Numbered from the stretch's first letter, positions 16,262 to 26,057 are shown. The stretch: DNA of 37,063 nucleotides from Hyphomonadaceae bacterium UBA1849 (GCA_002338565.1 DDIN01000006.1:230527-267589), one strand, 5' to 3'. A program made the numbers and translations. Notes: generated by a model from the sequence alone, not told the origin.

Positions 16262-18289
16262 ATGATCCGGTCTATCAGGTCCGCTGGCCTAACTAGTGTT
16301 GCAGCTATTGCGCTCTTTTCTGTAGCAAGCTGCGGTCAAAGCACGTCTACTTCTTCTGAAGTTTCCGCTGAAAACTCCGTAGAATCAACAACTCCGGTTG
16401 TTCTTGCTGAGTACGCGAGCAACTTTCGTCTGAATGATGAAACAGGCTATGCACACGAACTCTTCTACTATGCGGACGTACCGGCATCCGTCATCGTAAC
16501 CCAGTGCAATGGTTGCGAAGCATCTGATGACGTGATGACGACAGTCTCCGAGCTCGCTGAACGCTACTCCGAGCACGATATTCCGTTCTACGCTCTGAAC
16601 TCCACTATCGGCACGACGCGTGACGACATCGCTGCAGCCGTAGAAGAGAATGGCTGGACGATCCCGGTTCTGCTCGACCGTACCCAGCTTGTTGGTGAGC
16701 AAATTGGCGCAAGCCGCGCAGGCGAAGTGTTTATCTATTCTCCACTCGAGGGATTCAAGCTCGTCTATCATGGTGATGTGGCTGACGATGCGAGCAATAT
16801 CGCAGCGGTGCTGGATCAACTCATCGCAGACGAAGACGTCACGGTTGCGTCGTCTCAGCCGTCAGGTCAGCTGATCAATTTCCCGGCTCGTGAAGCACCT
16901 GTTTCGATCTCATACGCGAACGAAGTCGCGCCGCTCCTCATCGACAACTGCGTCGAGTGCCACACGACTGGCGGCATCGCGCCATGGGCGATGACCGACT
17001 ATGAAACTGTCGTCGGCTGGGCGCCAATGATGCGCGAAGTCATGATGACCAAGCGTATGCCGCCTTGGTCGTTTGACGAAACCATTCGCGAAGTCGAACA
17101 CAGCCGCTCGCTCTCTACCGAAGAATACCAGACGGTCATCCGCTGGATTGAAAACGGTACACCTCGCGGCGAAGGCGAAGACCCTCTGCCAAGCGTCGAA
17201 TTTGAAGTACCGGAATGGCCGCTTGGCGAGCCTGACCTCGTACTTGAACTCGACCCGTTTGATATTCCTGCAACCGGCGTTGTCGACTACCAGTACCCGG
17301 TCGTTGCCAATCCGATGACGGAAGATAACTGGCTGCGCGCGACGACAATTCAGGTCGGTACACGGGATACAGTTCACCACGCTCTGACAGGATATATGTC
17401 CGAAATGCCGCCTCCAGGCGCGACAGACACGTTCGGCCGTTGGGAATTCTCTACAGGCACATATGCGGTCGGTGAAGAATCCATGATCCATCCGGATAAC
17501 TCCGGTGTTCCATTCCCGGCTGGCGGCGCTATCGGCTTCCAGATGCACTACACGCCGAACGGTCGTGAAGTGACGGACCGCACACGTGTTGGCTTCTATT
17601 TCCATGATGAACAGCCAGAGCTTTACACACGCAGCTATGTCATCGTCGATCCGACCATCACAATTCCGCCGGGCGAGGAACGCCACGAGGAAGTTGCTTA
17701 CGTTGAGTTCCCGGCGGACGCTGAACTTCTCGGCGTTTACCCGCACGCTCACTATCGTGCGCGCTCCATGTATATGGAATTGATCCGCACAACCGGTGAA
17801 ACCGAAATCGTGATCAACTCGCCGCGTTATGACTTCAACTGGCAGTTCGACTATCGCCTCTCTGAGCCGATCATGATCAATGCAGGTGACCGTCTCGTCG
17901 CTCACTATTTCTACGACAACTCCGAGCGCAACTTCGCAAATCCTGATCCAACCTCAACCATCACATGGGGTGACCAGTCTTTCGAAGAGATGATGTACAC
18001 ACGCCTCACATACCGTTGGGTTGGTGAAACGACAGCGGATCCGATGACGGAAACGCAGGAAGAGCTTGAAAGCGGCATGCTTTTCGGCGCGCTTGATGAT
18101 GACTTTGATGGTCTGGTCGAGCCGGAAGAAATGAATCGCGGCATGTTCGGCATGATGGCAGCGCCAATGATTGGCCAGTTCGATGGTGACGGCGACGGTG
18201 CTCTGTCTCGTGAAGAAATGGGCGCGGCTATGGAAATGATGATGCGCATGCGCTCCAGTCAGGCGGGCGCAACGGGCGGCGACAACTAA
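16262..18289 (+). CDS. Lipoprotein fusion: thioredoxin-like, cytochrome c, PHM-like copper monooxygenase, EF-hands
   Basis: 675-residue predicted periplasmic lipoprotein with lipobox VASC (Cys24) and GGGAG ahead of the ATG. Four parts follow. (1) A thioredoxin/redoxin-like domain at about 50-190 with CNGC at 82-85. (2) A cytochrome c-type domain at about 210-300 with CVECH (230-234) and Met266 in RMPPW. (3) A region at about 315-590 like type II ascorbate-dependent copper monooxygenases (PHM/DBM), with His372-His373, His429 (QMHY), HAH at 495-497 and Met577 (EEMMY), which match the order HH, H, HxH, M of the two copper sites. (4) Two canonical EF-hand loops at 612-623 and 641-652. Heme may deliver electrons to copper in place of ascorbate; this is inference. 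The substrate is unknown. The domain set suggests oxidation of an aliphatic C-H at a copper centre. Confidence 0.8.
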   Translation: MIRSIRSAGLTSVAAIALFSVASCGQSTSTSSEVSAENSVESTTPVVLAEYASNFRLNDETGYAHELFYYADVPASVIVTQCNGCEASDDVMTTVSELAERYSEHDIPFYALNSTIGTTRDDIAAAVEENGWTIPVLLDRTQLVGEQIGASRAGEVFIYSPLEGFKLVYHGDVADDASNIAAVLDQLIADEDVTVASSQPSGQLINFPAREAPVSISYANEVAPLLIDNCVECHTTGGIAPWAMTDYETVVGWAPMMREVMMTKRMPPWSFDETIREVEHSRSLSTEEYQTVIRWIENGTPRGEGEDPLPSVEFEVPEWPLGEPDLVLELDPFDIPATGVVDYQYPVVANPMTEDNWLRATTIQVGTRDTVHHALTGYMSEMPPPGATDTFGRWEFSTGTYAVGEESMIHPDNSGVPFPAGGAIGFQMHYTPNGREVTDRTRVGFYFHDEQPELYTRSYVIVDPTITIPPGEERHEEVAYVEFPADAELLGVYPHAHYRARSMYMELIRTTGETEIVINSPRYDFNWQFDYRLSEPIMINAGDRLVAHYFYDNSERNFANPDPTSTITWGDQSFEEMMYTRLTYRWVGETTADPMTETQEELESGMLFGALDDDFDGLVEPEEMNRGMFGMMAAPMIGQFDGDGDGALSREEMGAAMEMMMRMRSSQAGATGGDN

Positions 18290-18320
18290 GCCGCTTCCGC
18301 ACATCTCAGACTAAAAAAAG

Positions 18321-18350
18321 GGGCGATGATCACACGATCATCGCCCTTTT
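18321..18350. terminator. Bidirectional terminator between monooxygenase gene and acs
   Basis: Perfect 11-pair stem GGGCGATGATC (18321-18331), loop ACAC, GATCATCGCCC (18336-18346), TTTT after it and a run of seven A plus GG before it. It serves the + gene ending at 18289 and the converging acs ending at 18412. Confidence 0.93.
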
Positions 18351-18411
18351 AGTTGCGGAGCCGTACCTTCTTTGCAGTTCGGGACGGCATCACGGGAGAC
18401 TGTATCTGAAC

Positions 18412-20370
18412 CTATCGGTTCATGCGGTTCTCAATGAGTTGAGGCACGACTTCAGGCTCTGCGAGTGTCGATGTGTCACCCAGCGAGCCGTAATCATTCT
18501 CTGCAATCTTGCGCAGAATACGGCGCATGATTTTGCCGGAGCGCGTCTTCGGCAGGCCTGGAGCAAACTGGATGAGGTCAGGGCTCGCAATAGGGCCAAT
18601 CTCGGTGCGGACCCATTTCACCAGATCCTTCCGGATTTCTTCAGTCGGCTCTACGCCCGCAATCAACGTGACATAGGCGTAGATGCCCTGCCCTTTGATA
18701 TCGTGCGGATAGCCAACCACGGCGGCCTCAGACACCATGTCGTGAGCCACAAGCGCGCTTTCCACTTCAGCAGTTCCCATGCGGTGACCTGAGACGTTGA
18801 TCACGTCGTCGACGCGGCCTGTGATCCAGAAATACCCGTCTTCATCGCGACGTGCGCCATCACCGGTGAAGTAGCGGCCCGGATAGGTTGAGAAATAGGT
18901 CTGGAAGAAACGTTCATGGTCCCCATAAACCGTGCGCATCTGGCCCGGCCATGAGTCCGTGATGCAGAGATTGCCATCGACAGCGCCCTCAAGCTCTTTG
19001 CCCTCAGAGTCCACAAGGATCGGCTTGATGCCAAAGAACGGACGTGTCGCGGAACCCGGTTTCAAATCTGTTGCGCCCGGCAGCGGCGTAATCATAATGC
19101 CGCCGGTTTCCGTCTGCCACCATGTATCAACAATCGGGCAACGGCCTTCGCCGACAACATTGTAATACCAGAGCCAGGCCTCAGGGTTGATCGGCTCACC
19201 AACGGACCCAAGAATGCGGAGCGAGTTACGGCTGGTCTTTTTGACGAAGTCTTCGCCTTCGCGCATGAGCGCGCGAATAGCCGTTGGCGCAGTGTAGAAG
19301 ATGTTGACCTGGTGCTTGTCGACAACCTGCCAGAAGCGAGATGCATCCGGATAGCTCGGCACGCCTTCAAACATCAGCGTCTGAGCACCATTCGCGAGCG
19401 GACCGTAAATGATATAGCTGTGGCCCGTGACCCAGCCCACATCCGCCGTGCACCAATAGACGTCACCGTCTTTGTAATCGAAGACGTATTCGTGCGTCAT
19501 GCTCGCCCAGACAAGATAACCGCCTGTGGTATGCAGAACGCCTTTAGGCTTACCTGTGGAGCCGGACGTGTACAGAATGAACAGCGGATCTTCCGCATTC
19601 ATCGGCTCAGGATCGCAGAACTCGTCCACGCCAGCTGCCGCTTCGTGCCACCAGACATCGCGGCCACCTTTCATCGGGACCTGATTACCTGTGTGCTCAA
19701 CAACAAGAACCTTCTCGACGCCAAGCGCGTGCTTGAGCGCGGCATCTACGTTCTTTTTAAGCGGGACGATTTTAGAACCGCGAAGCCCCTCATCAGCGGT
19801 AATAACGACTGTGGAATCACAGTCATTGATACGACCCGCAAGAGCTTCAGGTGAGAACCCGCCAAAGACGATCGAATGAACCGCACCGATACGCGCACAT
19901 GCGAGCATCGCGTAGGCTGCCTCAAGGATCATAGGTAGGTAGATCGTGACGCGATCGCCCTTCTTCACACCCAGCTTTTTCAGCACATTGGCAAAGCGGC
20001 AAACATGCTCGTGAAGCTGGTGGTATGTGACGGTCTTAGCAACGCTCGGGTCATCGCCCTCCCAGATTATGGCTGGCTGATCGCCGCGCGTCTCCAGATG
20101 GCGGTCAATGCAGTTATAACTGACATTGAGTTCGCCATCCTCATACCAGCGGATATGCAGATCCGACTGGTCGTAAGAGACATCTTTCACCTTGGAGTAA
20201 GGCTTGCTCCAGTCCAGCCTTTTGCCCGCTTCACCCCAGAATGCGTCCGGATCGTCTACGCTCTTCTGGTACATTTCCAGATACTTTGCGTTATCGACCT
20301 TTGCCGCATCTGCGATCTCAGCAGGAACAGGAAATACCGCCTGTTCTGTATTGCTGTTACCGTCTGCCAT
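18412..20370 (-). CDS. acs: Acetyl-CoA synthetase
   Basis: AMP-forming acetate-CoA ligase, 652 residues, the usual family length. Visible motifs: P-loop-like YTSGSTGKPKGV, the WWQTETGG core motif, TGDGARRDEDGYFWITGR with the hinge Asp, and the C-terminal TRSGKIMRR whose Lys (about 613) is the acetylation-controlled catalytic Lys. ATG start with GGGAGTGAGG close upstream. The porin gene ends only 25 bases upstream on the same strand, so porin and acs are probably one transcript. The symporter and CrbSR-type sensor nearby point to acetate or propionate assimilation. Confidence 0.97.
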   Translation of the reverse strand: MADGNSNTEQAVFPVPAEIADAAKVDNAKYLEMYQKSVDDPDAFWGEAGKRLDWSKPYSKVKDVSYDQSDLHIRWYEDGELNVSYNCIDRHLETRGDQPAIIWEGDDPSVAKTVTYHQLHEHVCRFANVLKKLGVKKGDRVTIYLPMILEAAYAMLACARIGAVHSIVFGGFSPEALAGRINDCDSTVVITADEGLRGSKIVPLKKNVDAALKHALGVEKVLVVEHTGNQVPMKGGRDVWWHEAAAGVDEFCDPEPMNAEDPLFILYTSGSTGKPKGVLHTTGGYLVWASMTHEYVFDYKDGDVYWCTADVGWVTGHSYIIYGPLANGAQTLMFEGVPSYPDASRFWQVVDKHQVNIFYTAPTAIRALMREGEDFVKKTSRNSLRILGSVGEPINPEAWLWYYNVVGEGRCPIVDTWWQTETGGIMITPLPGATDLKPGSATRPFFGIKPILVDSEGKELEGAVDGNLCITDSWPGQMRTVYGDHERFFQTYFSTYPGRYFTGDGARRDEDGYFWITGRVDDVINVSGHRMGTAEVESALVAHDMVSEAAVVGYPHDIKGQGIYAYVTLIAGVEPTEEIRKDLVKWVRTEIGPIASPDLIQFAPGLPKTRSGKIMRRILRKIAENDYGSLGDTSTLAEPEVVPQLIENRMNR

Positions 20371-20395
20371 GCCTCACTCCCGTATGTTTTAAGTT

Positions 20396-21703
20396 CTAGA
20401 ATGCGTACTTCGTTGAGAAGGTGAACCGAGAAATATCGCCGGAGTTTCCAGCTTCGTCTTCACGCTGCCCAAAGAGTAGTTCCGTCCCCATTGTCACCCT
20501 TGGCGCAATGTCCCACAAGACCGCCCCGTAAACTGACTGGACAGACTGTGTCATAGTTGAAGCAACATAGGACGGATTCTCGATAAATAGTCCTGAATAA
20601 CCAAGGTTCAGCCGGGCTGTTTCACCGAACGGGTGCCTCCAGGCAATGAGACCGCCATATGAAGGAATCGCTTCCAGCTCACCCGTCATCGGATTGATTG
20701 CAGCACCGTTGGCCGCGTTGAGGCCGATATAGCGTCCGAGGCCTTCACCGCCCGTCAGAGAGAAGCGTACATCATCGCCGCCGCCAACATTCAGCTTACC
20801 CGCAACGCTGAGCGCATAACCCATTGTCTGCTCTTCAATACCCGCAGCTTCGTAACGGAGCTGACGAGCAAGACCGGAGAGTGACACATTGCCGAAGTCA
20901 CCGGTGTGGTTATAGCGAACCACGGCATCCGGAAGAGTATTGGAGTCGGCCTCTATACGGCCGCCGCCCACTGGAGTGACCGTTGTATCACCGTTCTCCA
21001 GAGCAAACTGCCAGTTGCCGTTCGTGTAGCGAATTTGCGCCTGACGCATGAACACCATGCCATCTGACAGCGTGAGGAAGCTAGCGCTTTCCGGAATAGC
21101 GGACGTGTTCTGGAAGGTAGACCATTCCTGACCGACGCGCAGGCCGTTCACGTCAATATACGCACGACGCAAACGCGGAGAGAATGAGCTGGAGACACGC
21201 TCATTGCCCTGAAGCGAGCCAAGGAAGTCCATCTCGAAATATCCAGAGACTTTGTTGCCATCAATATCCCGATCACCTGCGATAAAGATACGAGATGCCT
21301 GAGCCGTCATATCAGTTGCGGTCGTACCGCTGCTCCCAATCGGCGTTGCACCTGGAATGTGGAAGTCACGTGCAATGGAAGATGAGCCGATCGCACCATC
21401 GGACAGGCTGGTGACATGCGCATCCAGGTCGATATAGCCGCCCACGCGAACATTCGTTTCACCCAGCATCATGCCACCTTGTTGCGCAGCTGGAGCTGCG
21501 GCTGGCGCTGAAGCCGCGGTTTCCAGACGGACAATGTCCTGATCCGTTTGGGTCCGTTCTGCATCCAGCTGGGCGCTCAGATTTTGCACCAGAGCTTCCA
21601 AGGCGGCGATGCGTGCTTCCAGCTCGGCTTCGTCCGCCGTCGCGGAACCAATCAGACCGAGCGCCACACCGGAAAGCATGAGTGCTTTAAAAGTCGTCTT
21701 CAT
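20396..21703 (-). CDS. DcaP-like outer-membrane porin
   Basis: 435-residue outer-membrane beta-barrel. Signal peptide of about 23 residues (MKTTFKALMLSGVALG start, cleavage near ATA-D). A predicted coiled coil of Glu/Ala/Leu heptads at about 25-65 is followed by an Ala/Pro linker, then barrel strands beginning VRVGGYIDLDAHV and ending FTFSTKYAF with a terminal Phe. The N-terminal coil plus barrel fits the DcaP-type trimeric porins associated with dicarboxylate or small-acid uptake. GGGGAGG lies 7 bases before the ATG. It stands directly upstream of acs and divergent from the response regulator gene, so it is likely the outer-membrane step of acid uptake. Confidence 0.82.
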   Translation of the reverse strand: MKTTFKALMLSGVALGLIGSATADEAELEARIAALEALVQNLSAQLDAERTQTDQDIVRLETAASAPAAAPAAQQGGMMLGETNVRVGGYIDLDAHVTSLSDGAIGSSSIARDFHIPGATPIGSSGTTATDMTAQASRIFIAGDRDIDGNKVSGYFEMDFLGSLQGNERVSSSFSPRLRRAYIDVNGLRVGQEWSTFQNTSAIPESASFLTLSDGMVFMRQAQIRYTNGNWQFALENGDTTVTPVGGGRIEADSNTLPDAVVRYNHTGDFGNVSLSGLARQLRYEAAGIEEQTMGYALSVAGKLNVGGGDDVRFSLTGGEGLGRYIGLNAANGAAINPMTGELEAIPSYGGLIAWRHPFGETARLNLGYSGLFIENPSYVASTMTQSVQSVYGAVLWDIAPRVTMGTELLFGQREDEAGNSGDISRFTFSTKYAF

Positions 21704-21777
21704 TGTTTAACCTCCCCAGGGGTTGATTTTTATATCGTTATAGGAGGCAGTATCTGCTCAGTCTCTGATCCGCTCTA

Positions 21778-21794
21778 TTAGCAATTGGTGCTAA
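21778..21794. promoter_or_regulatory. Inverted repeat in the porin/regulator intergenic region
   Basis: TTAGCA-attgg-TGCTAA, centred in the 181-base region between the divergent porin-acs and crbR-like genes. A dyad here is well placed to control both. A partial match, TTGGTGCCGAG versus TTGGTGCTAAG, occurs on the - strand at 28301-28311 upstream of the symporter pair. Confidence 0.4.
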
Positions 21795-21884
21795 GACTAA
21801 GGTCGAGGACGAGTCGACTTTCGTCGTGTTGTGGCTACAGACTGAAAGAAAACGCTCTGAAAAACGGGTGGGAGGATTGAGGAC

Positions 21885-22526
21885 ATGACGCCGTCAAGAC
21901 CAGCAGTGCTGATCGTGGACGATCATCCATTGTTTCGCGATGCGCTGAAAGCAGCGCTTCAAAAAGCATTTCCAGACGGCGCGGACACGGCAGAAGCTGC
22001 ATCCATAACCGCGGCCATGAGCGCCGTTTCAGACACGCGCTATGACTTGTTGCTACTCGATCTGAACATTCCTGACGCCACCGGCTTTGATGGTCTCGTC
22101 AAGCTCAAATCAGCTGTTGGTGACACGCCAGTTTATGTTGTTTCAGCGACAGAAGGCGGCGGAGCTTACGCCCGAGCCCAATCACTCGGCGCATCAGGTT
22201 ATCTTCCTAAGAGCCTGTCTTCAGAAGATCTTTCCGCAGCCCTTGTTACCGCACTTGATGGCGGAACGTGGTTTCCTGTCTCCGAAGATGGCGGACTAGA
22301 TGCGGAAAGCGAAGCCGTTGCCGCGCGCCTTGCCTCGTTGACGCCTGCACAGCGACGCGTGCTCAACGGTCTCTCAGACGGGCTTCTCAACAAGCAGATC
22401 GCTTATGAGATGGGCATTTCCGAGGCCACGGTGAAAGCTCACATGACAGCGATCTTTCGCAAACTCGGCGCGAATAACCGCACTCAGGCCCTCCTCATCT
22501 TCAAAGAGGCAACGTCAGCCGACTAA
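21885..22526 (+). CDS. crbR: LuxR-type response regulator, CrbR/ErdR-like
   Basis: 213-residue NarL/FixJ-type response regulator. Receiver domain at 5-120 with acidic pair Asp12-Asp13, phosphorylation Asp59 (LLLLDLNIP) and Lys109 (YLPKS). A LuxR helix-turn-helix fills about 148-205 (LTPAQRRVLNGLSDG ... NKQIAYEMGISEATVKAH). Start ATG follows GGGAGGATTGAGG. The kinase with a symporter domain is encoded directly downstream on the opposite strand, and acs is nearby. This is the set known for CrbS/CrbR (MxtR/ErdR) systems that activate acs. The stop overlaps the kinase stop by 4 bases. The gene symbol rests on context and family, not on a test. Confidence 0.82.
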   Translation: MTPSRPAVLIVDDHPLFRDALKAALQKAFPDGADTAEAASITAAMSAVSDTRYDLLLLDLNIPDATGFDGLVKLKSAVGDTPVYVVSATEGGGAYARAQSLGASGYLPKSLSSEDLSAALVTALDGGTWFPVSEDGGLDAESEAVAARLASLTPAQRRVLNGLSDGLLNKQIAYEMGISEATVKAHMTAIFRKLGANNRTQALLIFKEATSAD

Positions 22527-25500
22527 GCCGGTAGACGTAAACGGCACGCTTCAAGGAATGCTCTGAGCTCTTCCGAATCGACGGGCTTACGCAAGAGGAT
22601 TACGCCCTGCTCACTCGCCGCAGTTTCAATCTCCGCTCCGGTATTCGCTGTGATGATTGCGACATTGTCCGGTGTTGAGAGGCTTGAGCGCAGGGCCGTA
22701 ATGACATCAACGCCCGTCTCACCATTATTCAGTTCATAGTCGACGAGCAGAGCATCAAAGCCCCCCATCTCCGATGCACATGCCTGTGCTTCCTGCAGGC
22801 TTCCAGCGGTTTGCACCTCGCAGCCCCAGCGCATCAGAAGCCACGCCATCGCATCAAGGATTGTACGCTCGTCATCCACGCAAAGAACACGAACGCCGTC
22901 GAGACTGGCGCTGCTGGTTTTCACCGGTGTTGCTACCCGGCTCCGGCGAGGCGCCATGCCCGCCATTGGAACAGTGACCGAAAACACGCTTCCCTTGCCT
23001 TCCCAAGAGGATAACCCGAGTTGCGCTCCCATAAGCCCGGCAAGCCGTCTTGCAACGGAAAGCCCGAGGCCCGCACCGCGAATACCCAGATTGTCGACGT
23101 CATCGAGACGCTGGAATTCTTCGAAGAGAATATCTCGCTTGGCATCCGGAATTCCCGGGCCAGTATCCCAAACCTCGATACGCACCATGTCGCCGCGTCG
23201 GCGCGCGCCAACCAGCACACCGCCTTCTTTAGTGTATCGCCGCGCATTGGAGAGAAAGTTCCGAATGACGCTTTGAAGAAAATCAGGGTCCGCTGAAACA
23301 CTGAGAGACGTCGGCACAATACGGATTTTCAGACCCGCCTTCTCCGCCATAGGTGTGGCCTCATCGACCAGATCTTCGAGCAATGGACCAAGCATCAGTG
23401 TTGTGGGCTGCGCGGTGATATTGCCGTGGTCTAGACGTGAGATATCGAGCAGCCCTTTGAGTAGATTGTCCGCTGACTGGATCGCACGGTCAGCCTTACT
23501 GATAAGACCCGATGTCTGGCTCTCCTGCTCGCAGTCCACTGAAGCGAGAAACAGACGAGCCGCGTTTAATGGCTGCAACAGGTCATGACTGGCCGCCGCG
23601 AGGAAACGGGTCTTGGAGGCATTCGCCCCTTCGGCATCCATGCGAGCCTGATCAAGATCACCCGTCATTTGCAGAAGTTCAGCCGTGCGTTCTTCTACGC
23701 GTGCCTCGAGCGATTCATTGGCCTCGAGCAGAGCCTGTTCGCGGAACTTGTCTTCGGTGATGTCATGGAAGATCGAGACATAACCGCCGCCAGGCATGGG
23801 GCTGCCCGTAATCCGCAGCCACCGACCGTCATGACTTTCGCGTTCATAGCGATGCGATGTGCCTGAACGCATATACTCGACACGGCGCCGCGCCTGCTCG
23901 GCAGGATCTCCTTCAATCCAGCCAGACTGAAGATTGTGCCCGATCAGGCGTGAAATCGGCATGCCCACCTGAAGTAGTTCAGGCGGATAGTCGAACAACT
24001 CTACATAGGCCTGGTTCCATGCGACGAGCTTTTGTTCACTGTCCACAACGCTGATGCCGGAGGGAATGTTTTCCAGCATGGAATGGAGCATGCCTTTGTC
24101 GAACCGCTCGGCCTGCGTGCGGTGGTCCAGAATGGACAGGAGGTCGCCCAGTGCGACATCCATTCCGCCAACCGCAGACGACATGACAACACGCGCCGAG
24201 CCTGCACCCAGTGCGCTGGCGAGAAGCTTTTCTGTACGCTGCACAAGTCGCCAGTCTGCGGGATCGTCGCCACTCGAGGTAACACCGGTTTCTTCCTCGA
24301 ATTTTTCGAAGGCATGCTCAACCGCTTCAGGAGAGAGGAAACGTGCCGCCAGCGCCTTTAGTCCGCTCGGCGTGGCATCGGTAAACTGGCTCGTCGACAC
24401 GCTGGCGCTGACTGTGAGCGGGTCGATCTGCTGGTCTACAAACGCTGCAGCCTGAATGCGGTCACGAAGACGTTCGCCAGAGCGCATGGAAACAATCACA
24501 TAGGCGATGAGATTGCTGCCGAGGCTCCAGATGACGCCGTGGGTGATGGTATCGCCGAAAGACACACCAAACAGCGCCTGAGGGTCGAATCCACCCGGCG
24601 TGAAGACCCGCATGGTCTCAATGCCGATCACCTCGGGCAGGAACAGAGTGAACAGCCAGAATGTCATTCCGACTGAGAGGCCCGCAATCGCGCCTGAGGA
24701 CTTGCCTGACCGCCAGTGGAGCGCACCGATCAGAGCCGGTGCGAACTGGATTGCTGCGGCGAAGGATAGAAGACCAATCTGGGCCAGCGCATCGGCGCTA
24801 CCTGCCCCGCGATAATACCCGTAAGCCAGCGCCAAAATGCAGAGCATAACGATACGCCGGATCGTAAGAAGGAGTTCGCCGCCGCGCGTCTCCAGTGCGC
24901 TCAATCGATTGAACCGCATAAGTGTCGGAACGATCAGATCGTTCGTCACCATGGTGGAGAGCGCAATTGTCGAGACGATGACCATGCCCGATGCGGCAGA
25001 AAAGCCACCAAGAAACACCAGCACCGGCATGAAGCCGTTGGCATAGACCATCGGTAATTCCAGAACGTATAGGTCCGGAGACATGCCTGCCGGAAGGAAA
25101 CTCATACCTGCCAGTGCGATTGGCACGACCATCAGACAGGTAATCGCCAGATAACCGGGAAACATCCAGCGTGCACGCTTTAGGTCAGCATTGCTCTGGC
25201 GTTCAATAAACTGGATATGGAACTGCCTCGGCAGGCAGATGATCACGCCGCCTGCCATCATGATGGTCGTGAAAAAGCGGACCCAGTTCATCTCTGCGGT
25301 GAACGGCGATGGTGCCTCCTGAACCGTCGGAACTTCATTGGTCGTCAGCAGAAACACGGCCAAAAAGCAAACGGCAGCCAGAGCGCCGATCTTCACGATC
25401 GCCTCAAAGGCCAGCACCCGCATCAGGCCCACATTATGCTTGGTGGTATCTGCGTGACGTGCACCAAAGAACACCGTGAATGCAGCTAGCGCGAGCGATG

Positions 25501-25987
25501 TGATCAGAACTGTTTCGTCGGGCGGCGCGGCATCTGGAAGCCTTTGCCCTGCCGACAAGGCCTGAAAGCTCCAGCCAACTGATTTCAGTTGCAGCGCGAT
25601 GTAGGGGACGCTTCCGGCGACGGCAGCGCAAGTCGCAAACGCTGCCAGAACCCGTGACTTGCCATAGCGCGCAGCCAGAAAGTCGGAGAGAGACGTAATC
25701 GTTTCACGCGTACAGATATCAGCAATCCGGCGCAGCGTGTCTGGCAGGAAAAAGAAGACCAGAATTGGCCCGATATAGATCGGCAGGAACTGCCAGCCGG
25801 CCTCCACCGCGGTGCCCACGGCCCCGAAATACGTCCAGGATGTGCAATATACAGCAATCGCGAGTGCATAGCGCGTTGGGCTGTAAGCGAATGCTTTATC
25901 GTCAGCGCGCTTATCCCCCTGCCAGGCCAATACAAACAGGCCGCTCATATAAATCGCGCTGGTAATCAGAATGAGCCAGATTGGCAT
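22523..25987 (-). CDS. crbS: Symporter-fused hybrid histidine kinase, CrbS/MxtR-like
   Basis: 1154-residue membrane sensor. The ATG at 25987 is chosen over TTG at 25993 because AGGAG lies 9 bases ahead of it. Residues 1-500 form a sodium:solute symporter domain with about 13 helices. A linker follows, then a PAS domain at about 632-745, a coiled segment to 785, the phosphoacceptor region with His801 (AAASHDLLQPLNAA), the ATPase domain with Asn914 (N box) and DTGPGIPD, GAGLGLS, and a C-terminal receiver with Asp1039, Asp1083 and Lys1134. In CrbS/CbrA-type kinases the transporter part is coupled to signalling. The internal receiver may modulate phosphotransfer. It converges on crbR with a 4-base overlap and no terminator between. 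Confidence 0.88.
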   Translation of the reverse strand: MPIWLILITSAIYMSGLFVLAWQGDKRADDKAFAYSPTRYALAIAVYCTSWTYFGAVGTAVEAGWQFLPIYIGPILVFFFLPDTLRRIADICTRETITSLSDFLAARYGKSRVLAAFATCAAVAGSVPYIALQLKSVGWSFQALSAGQRLPDAAPPDETVLITSLALAAFTVFFGARHADTTKHNVGLMRVLAFEAIVKIGALAAVCFLAVFLLTTNEVPTVQEAPSPFTAEMNWVRFFTTIMMAGGVIICLPRQFHIQFIERQSNADLKRARWMFPGYLAITCLMVVPIALAGMSFLPAGMSPDLYVLELPMVYANGFMPVLVFLGGFSAASGMVIVSTIALSTMVTNDLIVPTLMRFNRLSALETRGGELLLTIRRIVMLCILALAYGYYRGAGSADALAQIGLLSFAAAIQFAPALIGALHWRSGKSSGAIAGLSVGMTFWLFTLFLPEVIGIETMRVFTPGGFDPQALFGVSFGDTITHGVIWSLGSNLIAYVIVSMRSGERLRDRIQAAAFVDQQIDPLTVSASVSTSQFTDATPSGLKALAARFLSPEAVEHAFEKFEEETGVTSSGDDPADWRLVQRTEKLLASALGAGSARVVMSSAVGGMDVALGDLLSILDHRTQAERFDKGMLHSMLENIPSGISVVDSEQKLVAWNQAYVELFDYPPELLQVGMPISRLIGHNLQSGWIEGDPAEQARRRVEYMRSGTSHRYERESHDGRWLRITGSPMPGGGYVSIFHDITEDKFREQALLEANESLEARVEERTAELLQMTGDLDQARMDAEGANASKTRFLAAASHDLLQPLNAARLFLASVDCEQESQTSGLISKADRAIQSADNLLKGLLDISRLDHGNITAQPTTLMLGPLLEDLVDEATPMAEKAGLKIRIVPTSLSVSADPDFLQSVIRNFLSNARRYTKEGGVLVGARRRGDMVRIEVWDTGPGIPDAKRDILFEEFQRLDDVDNLGIRGAGLGLSVARRLAGLMGAQLGLSSWEGKGSVFSVTVPMAGMAPRRSRVATPVKTSSASLDGVRVLCVDDERTILDAMAWLLMRWGCEVQTAGSLQEAQACASEMGGFDALLVDYELNNGETGVDVITALRSSLSTPDNVAIITANTGAEIETAASEQGVILLRKPVDSEELRAFLEACRLRLPA

Positions 25988-26057
25988 GGGCAAATACTCC
26001 TGCCCTGAGGATGTGACAGCGCGTGCGGTGACGCAACTCCTCCTCTGGTCGTATACG

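Noticed and set aside
16910..17905. 331-residue open frame on the - strand
   Set aside because: It lies antisense inside the copper monooxygenase gene, has no ribosome site or family features, and mirrors the codon bias of the + gene.
20393..20400. TTCTAGAA as a second ICE/Irr site
   Set aside because: The 8-base palindrome is at the end of the porin gene, has no spacer and lacks the flanking TTTA/TAAA of the ICE-like motif.
21725..21740. TTGATTTTTATATC as an FNR/FixK site
   Set aside because: The right half does not match ATCAA and the spacing is wrong.
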